This document shows positions 16,322 through 26,262 of a DNA stretch of 64,000 nt, piece after piece; the first letter of the stretch is position 1, and each line of letters begins with the position of its first letter. The notes beneath the pieces are model-generated. The model did not search any database and had not been told where the DNA came from. It was given only the letters and a program-made list of their open reading frames with translations. The DNA is taken from positions 930,001 to 994,000 of the forward strand of contig CAVQDV010000005.1 in the NCBI GenBank assembly GCA_963711375.1, read 5' to 3'. The DNA is from CAVQDV01 sp963711375 (lineage in GTDB: Bacteria > Pseudomonadota > Gammaproteobacteria > Coxiellales > Coxiellaceae). The translations under genes were made by a program, and so were the position numbers.

Positions 16322-16357
16322 CCTGGGCTTTCACTGCATCGCACGGAGATTATTGGA

Positions 16358-17713
16358 ATGAATGACATGCAAGTTCTGGAGCGGGATTCTGAAATTCAGG
16401 AACAAAACCCACACAAAACCGCTTTGCTTCACAAAATTCAAAAAAAAACAGTCCGAGTGGGTGTTGTAGGCCTAGGTTATGTCGGGCTTCCTTTTCTGGT
16501 TGAAAAGGCGAAGGTCGGATTACAGGTTGTCGGTATCGACAGAAGTCAGGAACGCGTGGATCACCTCACCAAGGGCAGCAGTTATATTGGTGATGTTAGT
16601 GATGCCGATCTCAAAAGTATTCTTGCGCGCGGTTTAGTAGAAGCCACTACTTCGTTTGAAATAGTTGAACATCTTGACGTCATCGTTATTTGTGTTCCCA
16701 CTCCCATCGATAAAAATTTCTGCCCTGATCTTTCTCATGTCGTCGCCGTTTCAGAAAAAATTGCCGAGCATTTAAGGCCTGGACAACTCGTCAGCTTAGA
16801 ATCAACAACCTATCCTGGAACGACTGAAGAAGTCATTCAACCGATTTTAGAAAAAAGCGGCCTAATTGCAGGGCAAGATTTCTTTTTAACGCATTCTCCA
16901 GAACGGGTTGATCCTGGCAATAAACGCTACACCACGAAAAATACTAATAAAATTGTGGGCGGCATTGATCAACATTCATTAGACATCGGCATGGCATTTT
17001 ATGGATTGGCTATTGATCACGTGGTGCCTGTCAGCAGCGCAAAAACCGCAGAAATGATTAAAGTTTATGAAAATACTTATCGCGCCGTGAATATTGCGCT
17101 CGCCAACGAAATGGCCGTGCTCTGCGACCGAATGGGAATTAATGTCTGGGAAATGCTGAACGCGGCTTTCACAAAACCCTTCGGAATTATGCCTTTTTAT
17201 CCAGGTCCAGGAGTGGGCGGCCACTGTATTCCTGTTGACCCTCATTATTTAGAATGGAAGGCTCGCGAATATAATTTTCAAACCCGCTTTATTGCCTTAG
17301 CCTCTGAAACCAACTTAAAAATGCCCTATTTTGTATTTAATAAAGCTTCACGTATATTAAATAAGCAAAAAAAATCGATGAATGGTTCGAAAGTGTTGAT
17401 GATAGGCTTGGCCTATAAACCGGACGTTTCGGATTTTCGCGAATCACCAGCCTTAATGATTCATGAATTATTAACTGAAGCAGGCGCACAAGTCATTTAT
17501 CACGATCCTTACGTTCCCACCTTTATTTCGAATGGTCATGCGCATTTAAGCATTGCTTTAACCGATGAATTATTAGAAGCGACGGATTTAGTATTAATTA
17601 CCACGAATCACAGCTGCATCGACTTTACTCACGTGATCAAAAAGTCAAAAATGATTTTAGACACGCGAAATGCAACACAATTAAGTGCTGCTGAAAATGT
17701 GGTATTGCTCTAA
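16358..17713 (+). CDS. wbpA: UDP-N-acetyl-D-glucosamine 6-dehydrogenase (WbpA-like)
   Basis: The 451-residue protein is a UDP-sugar 6-dehydrogenase: the NAD loop GLGYVG (38-43), CVPTPID, STTYPGTT, SPERVDPGN, and the catalytic cysteine C290 in GGHCIPVDPHYL. It oxidises C6 of UDP-GlcNAc twice to UDP-GlcNAcA. The wbpB-wbpD-wbpE neighbours in the P. aeruginosa order argue for the WbpA reaction rather than the ManNAc dehydrogenase WecC. The frame is open from 16286, but GGAG stands 10 bases before ATG 16358 and the promoter -10 ends at 16321. Its stop overlaps the wbpB start (TAATG). Confidence 0.92.
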   Translation: MNDMQVLERDSEIQEQNPHKTALLHKIQKKTVRVGVVGLGYVGLPFLVEKAKVGLQVVGIDRSQERVDHLTKGSSYIGDVSDADLKSILARGLVEATTSFEIVEHLDVIVICVPTPIDKNFCPDLSHVVAVSEKIAEHLRPGQLVSLESTTYPGTTEEVIQPILEKSGLIAGQDFFLTHSPERVDPGNKRYTTKNTNKIVGGIDQHSLDIGMAFYGLAIDHVVPVSSAKTAEMIKVYENTYRAVNIALANEMAVLCDRMGINVWEMLNAAFTKPFGIMPFYPGPGVGGHCIPVDPHYLEWKAREYNFQTRFIALASETNLKMPYFVFNKASRILNKQKKSMNGSKVLMIGLAYKPDVSDFRESPALMIHELLTEAGAQVIYHDPYVPTFISNGHAHLSIALTDELLEATDLVLITTNHSCIDFTHVIKKSKMILDTRNATQLSAAENVVLL

Positions 17714-18660
17714 TGAAAACTAAAATTGGTGTTATCGGCGCCGGGCGGTGGGGAAAAAATATTATTAACACTCTCCATAACCTTGGTGTTTTAGCAGGAA
17801 TTGCCGAGCCAAATGCCAATTTAAGAAACGACATTCACAGTCTATATCCTAATATCCCTGTTTTCGATTCTCATCAAAAATTGCTCGACACCGAAATTCC
17901 TGCTGTCGCCATCGCCACTCCCGTTTTCACTCATTTTGAAATTGCAAAAGAAGCGCTTTTGGCTGGGAAAGATGTGTTTGTTGAAAAACCGATGACGGTT
18001 AATTTAGAAGAAAGCGACGAACTCGTCTTGCTCGCTAAGCAAAAAAATAAAATTCTCATGGTGGGGCACATGTTGCTCTATCAGCCCGCCATTCAATTTA
18101 TTAAACAATTTATTGGCGAAGGTCAATTGGGGCGCTTATATTCCTTGCGTCAAGTTCGCCGTAATTTAGGCACTATTCGTACACAGGAAAATGTGCTGTA
18201 TTCTTTGGGCGTACACGATCTTGCCGTCTTAAATTATCTCGTGGGAGAAAAGGTAGTGGATTCTATTTCCACCGGCCACGCGATTACCACTGCCAATATT
18301 GAAGACGATATGACGGTTCATTTAACCTATGCCTCAGGCGTGCAAGCGCATTTACATGTGTCTTGGCTATGGCCTGTTAAAGATCGCCAACTCATGATTT
18401 TAGGTGAAAAAGGCGCTCTGCATTATGATGAGCTCTCTCACACGGTCATTTTTCATCAGCGCTTTGGAAATTCTGATGCGACGATTACCGATCGCGGAGA
18501 AGAAATAGTATTTAAAGGAAGTGGTGAGCCGCTGCGTTTGGAAATGGAACATTTTATCGATTGCATCGTGCATCGAAAATTACCGCTTAGTCATGGACAA
18601 CAAGGCGCTGATGTTGTGGAATTAATGGAATCATTAATGGGAGCCTTGGAAAATGTCTAA
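17713..18660 (+). CDS. wbpB: Gfo/Idh/MocA oxidoreductase, UDP-GlcNAcA 3-dehydrogenase (WbpB-like)
   Basis: The 315-residue protein has a Rossmann GAGRWGKN loop near residue 10, the family lysine in VEKPMTV, and GVHDLAVLNYL with the conserved histidine. WbpB (WlbA in Bordetella) oxidises C3 of UDP-GlcNAcA; the keto group is then transaminated by WbpE, and in P. aeruginosa the NAD is recycled with 2-ketoglutarate. Overlaps wbpA by 1 base and wbpD by 8 bases. Confidence 0.92.
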   Translation: MKTKIGVIGAGRWGKNIINTLHNLGVLAGIAEPNANLRNDIHSLYPNIPVFDSHQKLLDTEIPAVAIATPVFTHFEIAKEALLAGKDVFVEKPMTVNLEESDELVLLAKQKNKILMVGHMLLYQPAIQFIKQFIGEGQLGRLYSLRQVRRNLGTIRTQENVLYSLGVHDLAVLNYLVGEKVVDSISTGHAITTANIEDDMTVHLTYASGVQAHLHVSWLWPVKDRQLMILGEKGALHYDELSHTVIFHQRFGNSDATITDRGEEIVFKGSGEPLRLEMEHFIDCIVHRKLPLSHGQQGADVVELMESLMGALENV

Positions 18661-19237
18661 GCCTTATTTTGCGCATGAAACCGCCATCATCGATGAAGGT
18701 GCGGAAATTGGTGAGGGCTCTCGAATTTGGCATTGGGCTCATATCAGCGGTGGGGCAAAAATAGGGAAAAAATGCAGCTTCGGACAAAATGTCTTTGTTG
18801 GGAACAACGTGACCATCGGGAACAACGTTAAAATTCAAAATAATATTTCGGTTTACGATAATGTTTTTTTAGAAGACGATGTTTTTTGTGGCCCGAGCAT
18901 GGTTTTTACCAACGTCTATAATCCTCGTTCGGCCATTACTCGAAAAGATGAGTATCGAAATACTTTTGTGAAAAAAGGGGCTACTTTAGGCGCTAATTGC
19001 ACGATTGTCTGCGGTGTTACTATCGGTGAATTTGCTTTTATCGGCGCGGGTAGCGTCATTAACCGAGATGTTGCGCCCTATGCTTTAATGGTTGGCGTTC
19101 CTGCCAAACAAATCGGCTGGATGAGCCAATTTGGTGAGCGTCTCGATTTACCGCTAAAAGGAGAAGGCATAACGACTTGCGAAAATACCGGGCAAAAATA
19201 CAAATTAGAAAATAATCAACTTCAACTCCTAGGATAA
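18653..19237 (+). CDS. wbpD: UDP-GlcNAc3NA N-acetyltransferase (WbpD-like), left-handed beta-helix
   Basis: The 194-residue protein is a hexapeptide-repeat acyltransferase (IGEGSRIWHWAHI, IGKKCSFGQNVFVG, VTIGNNVKIQNN, then ATLGANCTIVCGVTIG). Its VGVPAKQIGW ending is typical of sugar acetyltransferases. WbpD acetylates the 3-amino group made by WbpE, giving UDP-GlcNAc3NAcA. The NVYNPRSAI segment matches the WbpD/WlbB subgroup as I recall it. Translationally coupled to wbpB; 4 bases separate it from wbpE. Confidence 0.92.
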   Translation: MSKPYFAHETAIIDEGAEIGEGSRIWHWAHISGGAKIGKKCSFGQNVFVGNNVTIGNNVKIQNNISVYDNVFLEDDVFCGPSMVFTNVYNPRSAITRKDEYRNTFVKKGATLGANCTIVCGVTIGEFAFIGAGSVINRDVAPYALMVGVPAKQIGWMSQFGERLDLPLKGEGITTCENTGQKYKLENNQLQLLG

Positions 19238-19241
19238 TGTC

Positions 19242-20348
19242 ATGATTCAATTTATTGATTTAGCCAAGCAACAAAAAAGAATTAAAACCGATATCGATGC
19301 GCGCATTCAAAAAGTGCTCTCACACGGTCAATATATTATGGGCCCAGAAGTGGCCGAGCTTGAAGAAAAATTAGCGGCTTTTGTGGGCGTAAAACACTGT
19401 ATCGGCCTAGCGAACGGAACGGATGCTTTATTAGTGGCAATGATGGCGCTTGGCATTGGCCACGGCGATGAAGTAATTACCTCTCCTTTTACTTTTATTG
19501 CAACCGCTGAAATGATTGCATTAATCGGCGCAATTCCTGTGTTTGTTGATATTGATCCGAATACGTATAATTTAGATCCTGCAAAACTCGAAGCGGCAAT
19601 CACTCCTAAAACAAAGGCCATTATGCCCGTTAGTCTTTATGGGCTTTGTGCGGATTTTGATGCGATTAATTCGATTGCTGAAAAACATCAAATACCAGTG
19701 ATTGAAGATGGCGCGCAATCTTTTGGCGCGACTTACAAGGGCCGCAAGTCCTGCGGATTATCCAGCATTGCTTGTACCAGCTTTTTCCCATCAAAACCCT
19801 TAGGCGCCTATGGCGATGCCGGCGCTTGTTTTACCAATGACGATGAACTGGCTAAAGCAATGCGTGAAATTCGCGTGCATGGCCAAAGCAAACGTTATCA
19901 TCATACCGTCATTGGATTAAATGCGCGCCTTGATACCTTGCAAGCAGCCATTTTATTAGCGAAATTTGAAATTTTCCCTGGCGAAATTAAAATGCGTGCC
20001 GATGTCGGCGCCCGTTATACCTCTTTATTAAGCCGTTCTTTCAAAACCCCAATAATCCCGCTTCAATGTACTAGCGTTTATGCCCAATATACCATTGAAG
20101 TGGATAAGCGCGAAAACCTTTGCGAATTATTAAAAAAAGAAGGCATACCTACGGCTGTGCATTATCCCATTCCCCTTCATTTACAACCCGCTTTTTTACA
20201 TTTGGGCTTAGGTGTTGGCTCATTCCCACATTCTGAAAATGCTGCAAAAAGAGTGATGAGCCTCCCCATGGATCCTTATTTGGATTCCTCTACGCAAGAA
20301 AAAATTGCCAGCACACTTCTTGCCTTAATCCCTGAAGTGATTGCATGA
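19242..20348 (+). CDS. wbpE: UDP-3-keto-sugar aminotransferase (WbpE-like, DegT/DnrJ/EryC1)
   Basis: The 368-residue PLP enzyme has IQFIDLAKQ at the N-terminus, LANGTDALLVAM (56-67), ED-GAQSFGA (aspartate contacting the PLP ring) and the Schiff-base lysine K185 in FFPSKPLGAYGD. WbpE transfers an amino group from glutamate to C3 of the keto sugar from WbpB. The stop overlaps the next gene (ATGA), so the glycosyltransferase at 20345 is in the same operon and may use this sugar. Confidence 0.93.
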   Translation: MIQFIDLAKQQKRIKTDIDARIQKVLSHGQYIMGPEVAELEEKLAAFVGVKHCIGLANGTDALLVAMMALGIGHGDEVITSPFTFIATAEMIALIGAIPVFVDIDPNTYNLDPAKLEAAITPKTKAIMPVSLYGLCADFDAINSIAEKHQIPVIEDGAQSFGATYKGRKSCGLSSIACTSFFPSKPLGAYGDAGACFTNDDELAKAMREIRVHGQSKRYHHTVIGLNARLDTLQAAILLAKFEIFPGEIKMRADVGARYTSLLSRSFKTPIIPLQCTSVYAQYTIEVDKRENLCELLKKEGIPTAVHYPIPLHLQPAFLHLGLGVGSFPHSENAAKRVMSLPMDPYLDSSTQEKIASTLLALIPEVIA

Positions 20349-21688
20349 CGAAATCGATTTTATTACTGGCTGACTACACGCATTGCACAATGGCTGTTGC
20401 GGATCATATTAATGCCATTACGCAAGGTTCGGAATTTCAGTGGTTTGTCGAAAATCCCCTGATTTGTAAGACACTGCATAAGCTCGATTTTAATATGTTT
20501 GATGCAATTGGCCTGCATTATTCCATTCGCCCACAACGCGCTTATTATATGCCAAAAAGTTTATATCGAAAAATTAAGGCTTTTTCAGGAACTAAATTTC
20601 TGTTGCTACAAGATGAATATCAGCGGGTGAATGACATCTCGGATCATATGGCAAATTTGGGGATGCATGTTTTATTCACCTTAGTTCGTCCTGAATGGGT
20701 TGATCGGGCTTATCCTGACCCACGTCTTAGAAATATGAAAAAAGTGACATTACTCACTGCCTATGTGCCCGATACCTTATTAAATCGCGAAACCCCGAAA
20801 ATTGCCGATCGTAAAATGGATATTTTTTATCGTAGCCGCACCTGTGATTTTTGGCTTGGAAAATTAGCACAAGAGAAAGTCCTGATCGCAGAGGGAGTTT
20901 TAAATCACGCTTCAAAATATCATTTAAATGTGGATATCAGCGTCCAAGAAAAAGATCGAATTTATGGAAAAGAATGGGTTAAACGGCTTTCAAATGCTCG
21001 AGCGGTTTTAGGTACTGAAAGTGGAACCCATATTTGGGACTTTGATGGAAGCATCGAGAAAACGGTCTCGCGAGCTTTGTGCAAAAAACCTAATGCAAAT
21101 TTTGATGAAATTCACCGAGAATTTTTGGAACCCCATGAAGGAAAACTTCAATATAATGCCATTTCTCCGAGAATTTTCGAAGCGGCGGCGCTTAGAACTC
21201 CTCTCATAATGTTCCCTGGATATTACAGCGGAGTTTGCCAGCCAGATCAGCATTATATTCTGCTTGAAAAAGATTTCTCGAATTTTGCCGATGTAGCTCT
21301 GAAATTAAAAGATGATCATTATCTCCAGAATTTGGCCGATAGGGCTTATGACGATCTCATCGCTTCCGGAAAATTCGCCCAAAAAACGATGGGAGAAACC
21401 ATAGCCCGAGAGCTCGAAAATCTGATGTGCAAAAAAGAGCAAGACTCTTCTATCAATATAGCGAATACCATCATCACCTCAAAAAAGAAACATCGCATCC
21501 AAAATGCTATTTTTCTATTGCTGGCAGAAATCCAATTCGGAACCCGAAATGTGTTCTCCATTCTTTTCGACCGCCGTTACCCCCTCTCGAAAAAAATCAG
21601 CACAATCCTAAGCGGCATCCAAAGATACCTCGTTTACATCACCCCAAGAATCACCCACTTCTTAAAAGCACGTAAAGATAAGCCATAA
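20345..21688 (+). CDS. Putative GT-B glycosyltransferase (CgeB-like / glycosyl-transferase group 1 domain)
   Basis: The 447-residue protein has no signal peptide. Its middle and C-terminal part has YGKEWVKRLSNARAVLGTE, SGTHIWDFDG and, later, ISPRIFEAAALRTPLIMF, the acceptor-proximal E..A motif of GT-B retaining enzymes. The last 70 residues are basic and amphipathic (RRYPLSKK), suiting a membrane-surface site. It is clearly homologous to the C-terminal half of the 846-residue protein at 29999-32539. It ends the wbp operon, coupled to wbpE, so transfer of the diacetamido-uronic acid is a reasonable inference. The Wadjet operon converges on it from the right. Confidence 0.75.
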   Translation: MTKSILLLADYTHCTMAVADHINAITQGSEFQWFVENPLICKTLHKLDFNMFDAIGLHYSIRPQRAYYMPKSLYRKIKAFSGTKFLLLQDEYQRVNDISDHMANLGMHVLFTLVRPEWVDRAYPDPRLRNMKKVTLLTAYVPDTLLNRETPKIADRKMDIFYRSRTCDFWLGKLAQEKVLIAEGVLNHASKYHLNVDISVQEKDRIYGKEWVKRLSNARAVLGTESGTHIWDFDGSIEKTVSRALCKKPNANFDEIHREFLEPHEGKLQYNAISPRIFEAAALRTPLIMFPGYYSGVCQPDQHYILLEKDFSNFADVALKLKDDHYLQNLADRAYDDLIASGKFAQKTMGETIARELENLMCKKEQDSSINIANTIITSKKKHRIQNAIFLLLAEIQFGTRNVFSILFDRRYPLSKKISTILSGIQRYLVYITPRITHFLKARKDKP

Positions 21689-21732
21689 TCAGCCAGAACC
21701 ACATTGAATGAGCCCGTTATTTACAACACTCA

Positions 21733-22905
21733 TCACCACTTATGGGGCAATAGTGTGATTCTTTTCCAAGCTAATTCCCAGTTAATTCTTTCTTGTTCGA
21801 GACGAACGCCGGCTCCCCATTGTTTGTCACGAAGAGCGGTGTAAAGAGATAACTCTTCTTGGGTTAAATTGAGTAATTCTTCTGCAATCATCGGTTTTTC
21901 TTCTTTGGACCACAAATTTCTGTTGGGCAACAAAGTATTTTTATCCATTAATACAGATTTTATATTTGGAATATAGGATCGCAATCTATTGAGAATGGCA
22001 AAGCCATGCGTGTCGATATCACCCCAATAAAAGCAATTGGCACACCGAATCCAGGGAATATTTGCAAAGCATTCCACGCCATAACCTAATCCCATAATCA
22101 CAATGCTATTGGGAATATCGTGAAAGGCCAATCCGGTTCTGATATTTTCCACAATAAAAATATTTTGTATGGACAGTGATAATTTTACGAGCTCTCCCCG
22201 GCTTATGGCAATAAAATCCAAATCGCTCATTTTATTTCGCAATTTATCATCCAAAAATCGAATTTTAATAAGTGTAGGCTCAGATTTTAAGCCGGTAATT
22301 TTGTGAAAATCGTTTTCTTCGTTTCGGTCAAGTAAAACTTTAACGAATTGTGAGACCACGTTTTTTCGACTTTCTATCCACTTGGTGTCAATTCCCAAAA
22401 TAGGTAATTGACGCAAATACAAATTAGAATTGGAATTAGCTTTGAACCACGTTAAGACCGATAATAATCTTTTCCAATCTTCATCGGTATATTGCGCTAA
22501 AATTTCGTAATGCTTCGAAATACTAATGTTAAGCTTAGGAAATATAGCTAGAGATTCCTGAAAACGGAGGCAGGCACGTCGCCAATAAATGTGCTCATCT
22601 AACCATATCGAAACGTCATCAGCCGTATGGATAAGCAATTTTTCAGGGAAATTTTGCTTACCTATTTTTTTCCAATGACGCGTGACCCACTGGAGCTCTC
22701 CAACACCTCGCCACTGCTGCCATATTTTCACCCAATCCTGCAGGGCCAATAAATTATTTAGGGCCGTATTTTCCTTAGGAATATTTAATTTAATTGACAA
22801 GGGCCACTCGCCCTCTGCTTGTAACCACGACCCAAAATTGCGATCAAAAACGCGTTGCAAGATTTTCTTAACTTGCTCGGGGCTTGTTAATATTTTTTTA
22901 TCCAT
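21733..22905 (-). CDS. jetD: Wadjet endonuclease subunit JetD (DUF3322/DUF2220)
   Basis: The 390-residue protein has an N-terminal DUF3322-type arm (SWLQAEGEWPLSIKL near 26) and a C-terminal DUF2220 Toprim-like domain. The likely metal-binding residues are E253 in IVENIRTGL and D296/D298 in YWGDIDTHGF. In type I Wadjet, JetD is the topoisomerase-VI-like nuclease that cuts DNA caught by the JetABC SMC motor. It is the last gene of the operon, 3 bases after jetC, and all catalytic residues look intact. Confidence 0.93.
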   Translation of the reverse strand: MDKKILTSPEQVKKILQRVFDRNFGSWLQAEGEWPLSIKLNIPKENTALNNLLALQDWVKIWQQWRGVGELQWVTRHWKKIGKQNFPEKLLIHTADDVSIWLDEHIYWRRACLRFQESLAIFPKLNISISKHYEILAQYTDEDWKRLLSVLTWFKANSNSNLYLRQLPILGIDTKWIESRKNVVSQFVKVLLDRNEENDFHKITGLKSEPTLIKIRFLDDKLRNKMSDLDFIAISRGELVKLSLSIQNIFIVENIRTGLAFHDIPNSIVIMGLGYGVECFANIPWIRCANCFYWGDIDTHGFAILNRLRSYIPNIKSVLMDKNTLLPNRNLWSKEEKPMIAEELLNLTQEELSLYTALRDKQWGAGVRLEQERINWELAWKRITLLPHKW

Positions 22906-22908
22906 AGG

Positions 22909-25900
22909 TTAAGTAAGATCCAATTTTTTATTCGGCTCGTTATACATAATTTGCAGTGCACTCGAGGTTTTACGATCTTTAATACTGATGACACAAGCAC
23001 CACCAATGAACGGTTCTAGTGTCATCACCGATTTAAAAGGCGTTGCTACAATCATTTGAAAACCAAATTGGGCAAAAACTTGCATGACTTCCTGCGTAAA
23101 ATCATTATCCGCTTTACTGAAGGCCTCATCCAAGACCACCGGGGCGTATAAAGGAAAACCACCATGTCTCCCACCCAGTTGATAAGATAAGGCCGCAGCC
23201 AAACAAGTGGTGGTTAATTTTTCGCGCTGACCTCCCGATTTACCGGCCCCACTGCGATGCACCTGAACCTCATGGCCATTCACATCATATTCCCTTGCTA
23301 AAAATGCCACATGTAAACGGACATCCAACACCGTTTTTCGCCAACGTTCCTGTTCATAGTCCTGACCACTCAGTTGCGCCACCATTTCACGCAAAATAAT
23401 AAATCGTCGCTCTCCATTTTCTTTATCACCATCCCAAGCATGGCTCAGGATTTCTTTAATTTTTTGGCGAAATAAAATAACGGGCTCCAGCTGCTGATCA
23501 AAAACCTCTATTTTTAAATAGGTTCCAGCATGATAAGGCACCGACGCTAGGCTCTCATTCACCATTTCCAAGCGATCTATAATATCATTTCGAGCCTCAG
23601 ATAAATAACTATTCAAAGCTGCCAAATTTTCCATACTTTGCGCGTTCAGCATTTCAAAGAATCGTTGTTCATAGGCCGGTAATCCATCATGCTCTAAGCG
23701 AGTCAATTTCGCCATAAACTCAGGAATAGCTTCAATACTAGCGTCCAGATCAGCCGATTCTTGGGGCCATTTATCCTTGAATTTCTGAAATCGTTTTTCG
23801 ATTTCTTTTTGCAAATGTATTTTGTCGTTTTCGAGTTTCCCGGTTTCACCTTTTAATTTCAGCTCTACTTGATGACTGATGGCCGTCACATTTTTAACGG
23901 TGACCATTTCCGTGTCTAAAAATCGCTTTACTAAGCCTTCTTTTTGCGAAGGCGATATCACAAGCCCTAATAATTTCTGACTCGATTCTTGGAACTTTTC
24001 TTCAAATTCTTGAACATTTAAAATTAATTGCTGATAATTCGCTTTTAATTGCGTGTAGGTGGACTCTTTTTCACGAATAACAACTTCTTGCTGCTGAATT
24101 TGTGCACCGAGCTGCTTCAAAGATTGATTCGCATTTTGTAATTGATGAAGCTCTAGTTGCAAAGCGTTAATTTCGTCTAAAATGGTCCCCACATCCATAT
24201 CACGCCAACTGAAATTCACAATATCCTGACAAGCCATTGCATGTTGAAAGTGCTTTTTATGCTGGTCTTCCAGAGCATGTAATTGCTGCTTCAGGACACC
24301 CATCTCACCAGCCATCTGCCGTGCCTGATTTTTATAAAGCTCCATTTTTTCACGATTATCAAAGCCCAGCACCCAGTTACGCTTATCATCCAGCGCATGT
24401 CGATCATCTTTTTCATGACGCGCCCATCCATGACGAATTTGTCCCTGCTCAGTTAAGGCCCTTTCTGCTTTCCGAAATTCCGCTAAATTATCCACGCAAG
24501 CGTAATTAAAACGATGTTTCAATTCCTGCGTCAGCCAATCCCGATGTCGATGCGCTTTATATTTTAATTTATTAAGCAAAGAATGCTCAGATATTATTGA
24601 TTGCAAAATCAGCTGAGAGGAATCGTCCACTCGATAGTAAACCAAGCGCCCCCGTAAATTCATTTCATTCACGACCTTGCTAAACATGGCATAATGTTTA
24701 TCGGAGACCAATAAAGAAAGTGCAAATCCGCGCAGCACTCGCTCGATAGAGCCCCTCCAATTTTGTGCGCCTTCGTCTACTTCAATTAATTCGCCTACAA
24801 AAGGGAAATCACTTTCATGCAGCTGTAATTGCTTAATAATATTTTCTCGAATTTCCAACATGTGGGCTGGGATATTAGAGGGCTGTTTTTCCAAAGCCTT
24901 TATTTCTCGATTTATCTCGGGAAAACGAGCCTCCAAAACATGCAATTTGTCTCGTAAGCCATCACGTTTTATTTGATGCTGCTGATTCACGTCTGGCCAA
25001 TTTTCATTATAGGCGCGCGCCTCTCGCAATACTTGTGCGAATGTCTCGGGATTCGAAGGCATAGACCATTCTAACTTGTTACAAGCTACTTTTATGGCCT
25101 CATGCTTCGATTGTCGATCCTCCTTAATTTGCTCATTGCGCTGCAATTCGGCGTGGATTTGTTCGATTCTGTCGCCGCCTAGTTCTCGACGTTGCGATTC
25201 TAAACGACGCAAATGATCTCGTGCTTGCGTTAATTGTTCTTGCTGCCGAGAAAGCATGCCTTGCATGCCCTGTGATTCGGTATTTAAATCTTCTATTTTT
25301 TGTTGATATAATTTTATTTTTAATTCTTCGACATAGGCACTTAGTCCAGTTTCGAGTTCGCGATTTTCGCTAATGGTGACATTCACCTGCTCCAGGCCCT
25401 GATAATGCTCGCGTGCAGGACGCAGAATTTCAACCTGCTCTCGTGCCATCACAACGGTTTTATGCGCTACATCCAATTCAGTAAATTCCTTTACCATTCG
25501 GTCGGCAACGGCAAAGGTTTGAGGTTCATCCAACATATAATCCCGAAGAAATTCATTTAAATCGCCTAAATTTTTAGCCGACTGCGTTTTATGCAGCAAT
25601 TTCAGCGCCATGTCCGTATCAATATTTAAAAATAAACGGAAGCGCTCACTGAAAGGTTTAAATTTCTCGCTGTGAAAAATATCTGGTAATTTCTGCTTTA
25701 ATTTTCGAATATCCAAATCAAAGTCGGAAAATTCCTTGGCCAAATCAAACTCTCGATCCGCGATAAAATAGTGACGTTTTACTTCATTGGAATTCGCACT
25801 AACTCCTTTGATAAAAAATAGTCCGATTAAGGTCAACTGCTTCCCTTGTCGGTTGGCGAAACTCAAGGCTATAGCAGACCAGGTAGTGTCTTTACGTAAA

Positions 25901-26262
25901 AATTGGGTTGCCACCTGCCCAGAATGATCATCCGTTTGCTCACCGTGTGCCCCGCGCACGTAAAGTGCAAGATTGCGATCATGCCGATTTTTTTCGCCTT
26001 CCCGTGCGGCCGCATTAAAGCCCAACCAAATCGGCGGCACTAAAAGGGCAGACATGGCGTCTAACAATGTGGATTTTCCAGAGCCTGAACTCCCAATAAA
26101 TAAAAATCCTTTCGCTGCAATTGGAATCCGATGCAAGCCGGAAAACGTGCCCCAATTAAAAACCTGCAATTGCGTCATGCGCATTTGAATGGCCAGCGCC
26201 TGGTCGGCCATATTGATGGGCGCGACTTCCATATTGGGTTCCATGAGATCTAGTTGCTGCAT
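22909..26262 (-). CDS. jetC: Wadjet SMC-like ATPase JetC
   Basis: The 1117-residue protein has a P-loop near the N-terminus (GSSGSGKST, 57-65), long coiled-coil stretches interrupted by a hinge-like domain, and a C-terminal ABC head with the signature KSGGQ (1008-1012) and Walker B VVLDEAF (1042-1048). This is the SbcC/MukB-like layout of Wadjet JetC, the loop-extruding motor that detects small circular plasmids. Its start overlaps the jetB end by 13 bases. No frameshift or missing motif was seen. Confidence 0.94.
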   Translation of the reverse strand: MQQLDLMEPNMEVAPINMADQALAIQMRMTQLQVFNWGTFSGLHRIPIAAKGFLFIGSSGSGKSTLLDAMSALLVPPIWLGFNAAAREGEKNRHDRNLALYVRGAHGEQTDDHSGQVATQFLRKDTTWSAIALSFANRQGKQLTLIGLFFIKGVSANSNEVKRHYFIADREFDLAKEFSDFDLDIRKLKQKLPDIFHSEKFKPFSERFRLFLNIDTDMALKLLHKTQSAKNLGDLNEFLRDYMLDEPQTFAVADRMVKEFTELDVAHKTVVMAREQVEILRPAREHYQGLEQVNVTISENRELETGLSAYVEELKIKLYQQKIEDLNTESQGMQGMLSRQQEQLTQARDHLRRLESQRRELGGDRIEQIHAELQRNEQIKEDRQSKHEAIKVACNKLEWSMPSNPETFAQVLREARAYNENWPDVNQQHQIKRDGLRDKLHVLEARFPEINREIKALEKQPSNIPAHMLEIRENIIKQLQLHESDFPFVGELIEVDEGAQNWRGSIERVLRGFALSLLVSDKHYAMFSKVVNEMNLRGRLVYYRVDDSSQLILQSIISEHSLLNKLKYKAHRHRDWLTQELKHRFNYACVDNLAEFRKAERALTEQGQIRHGWARHEKDDRHALDDKRNWVLGFDNREKMELYKNQARQMAGEMGVLKQQLHALEDQHKKHFQHAMACQDIVNFSWRDMDVGTILDEINALQLELHQLQNANQSLKQLGAQIQQQEVVIREKESTYTQLKANYQQLILNVQEFEEKFQESSQKLLGLVISPSQKEGLVKRFLDTEMVTVKNVTAISHQVELKLKGETGKLENDKIHLQKEIEKRFQKFKDKWPQESADLDASIEAIPEFMAKLTRLEHDGLPAYEQRFFEMLNAQSMENLAALNSYLSEARNDIIDRLEMVNESLASVPYHAGTYLKIEVFDQQLEPVILFRQKIKEILSHAWDGDKENGERRFIILREMVAQLSGQDYEQERWRKTVLDVRLHVAFLAREYDVNGHEVQVHRSGAGKSGGQREKLTTTCLAAALSYQLGGRHGGFPLYAPVVLDEAFSKADNDFTQEVMQVFAQFGFQMIVATPFKSVMTLEPFIGGACVISIKDRKTSSALQIMYNEPNKKLDLT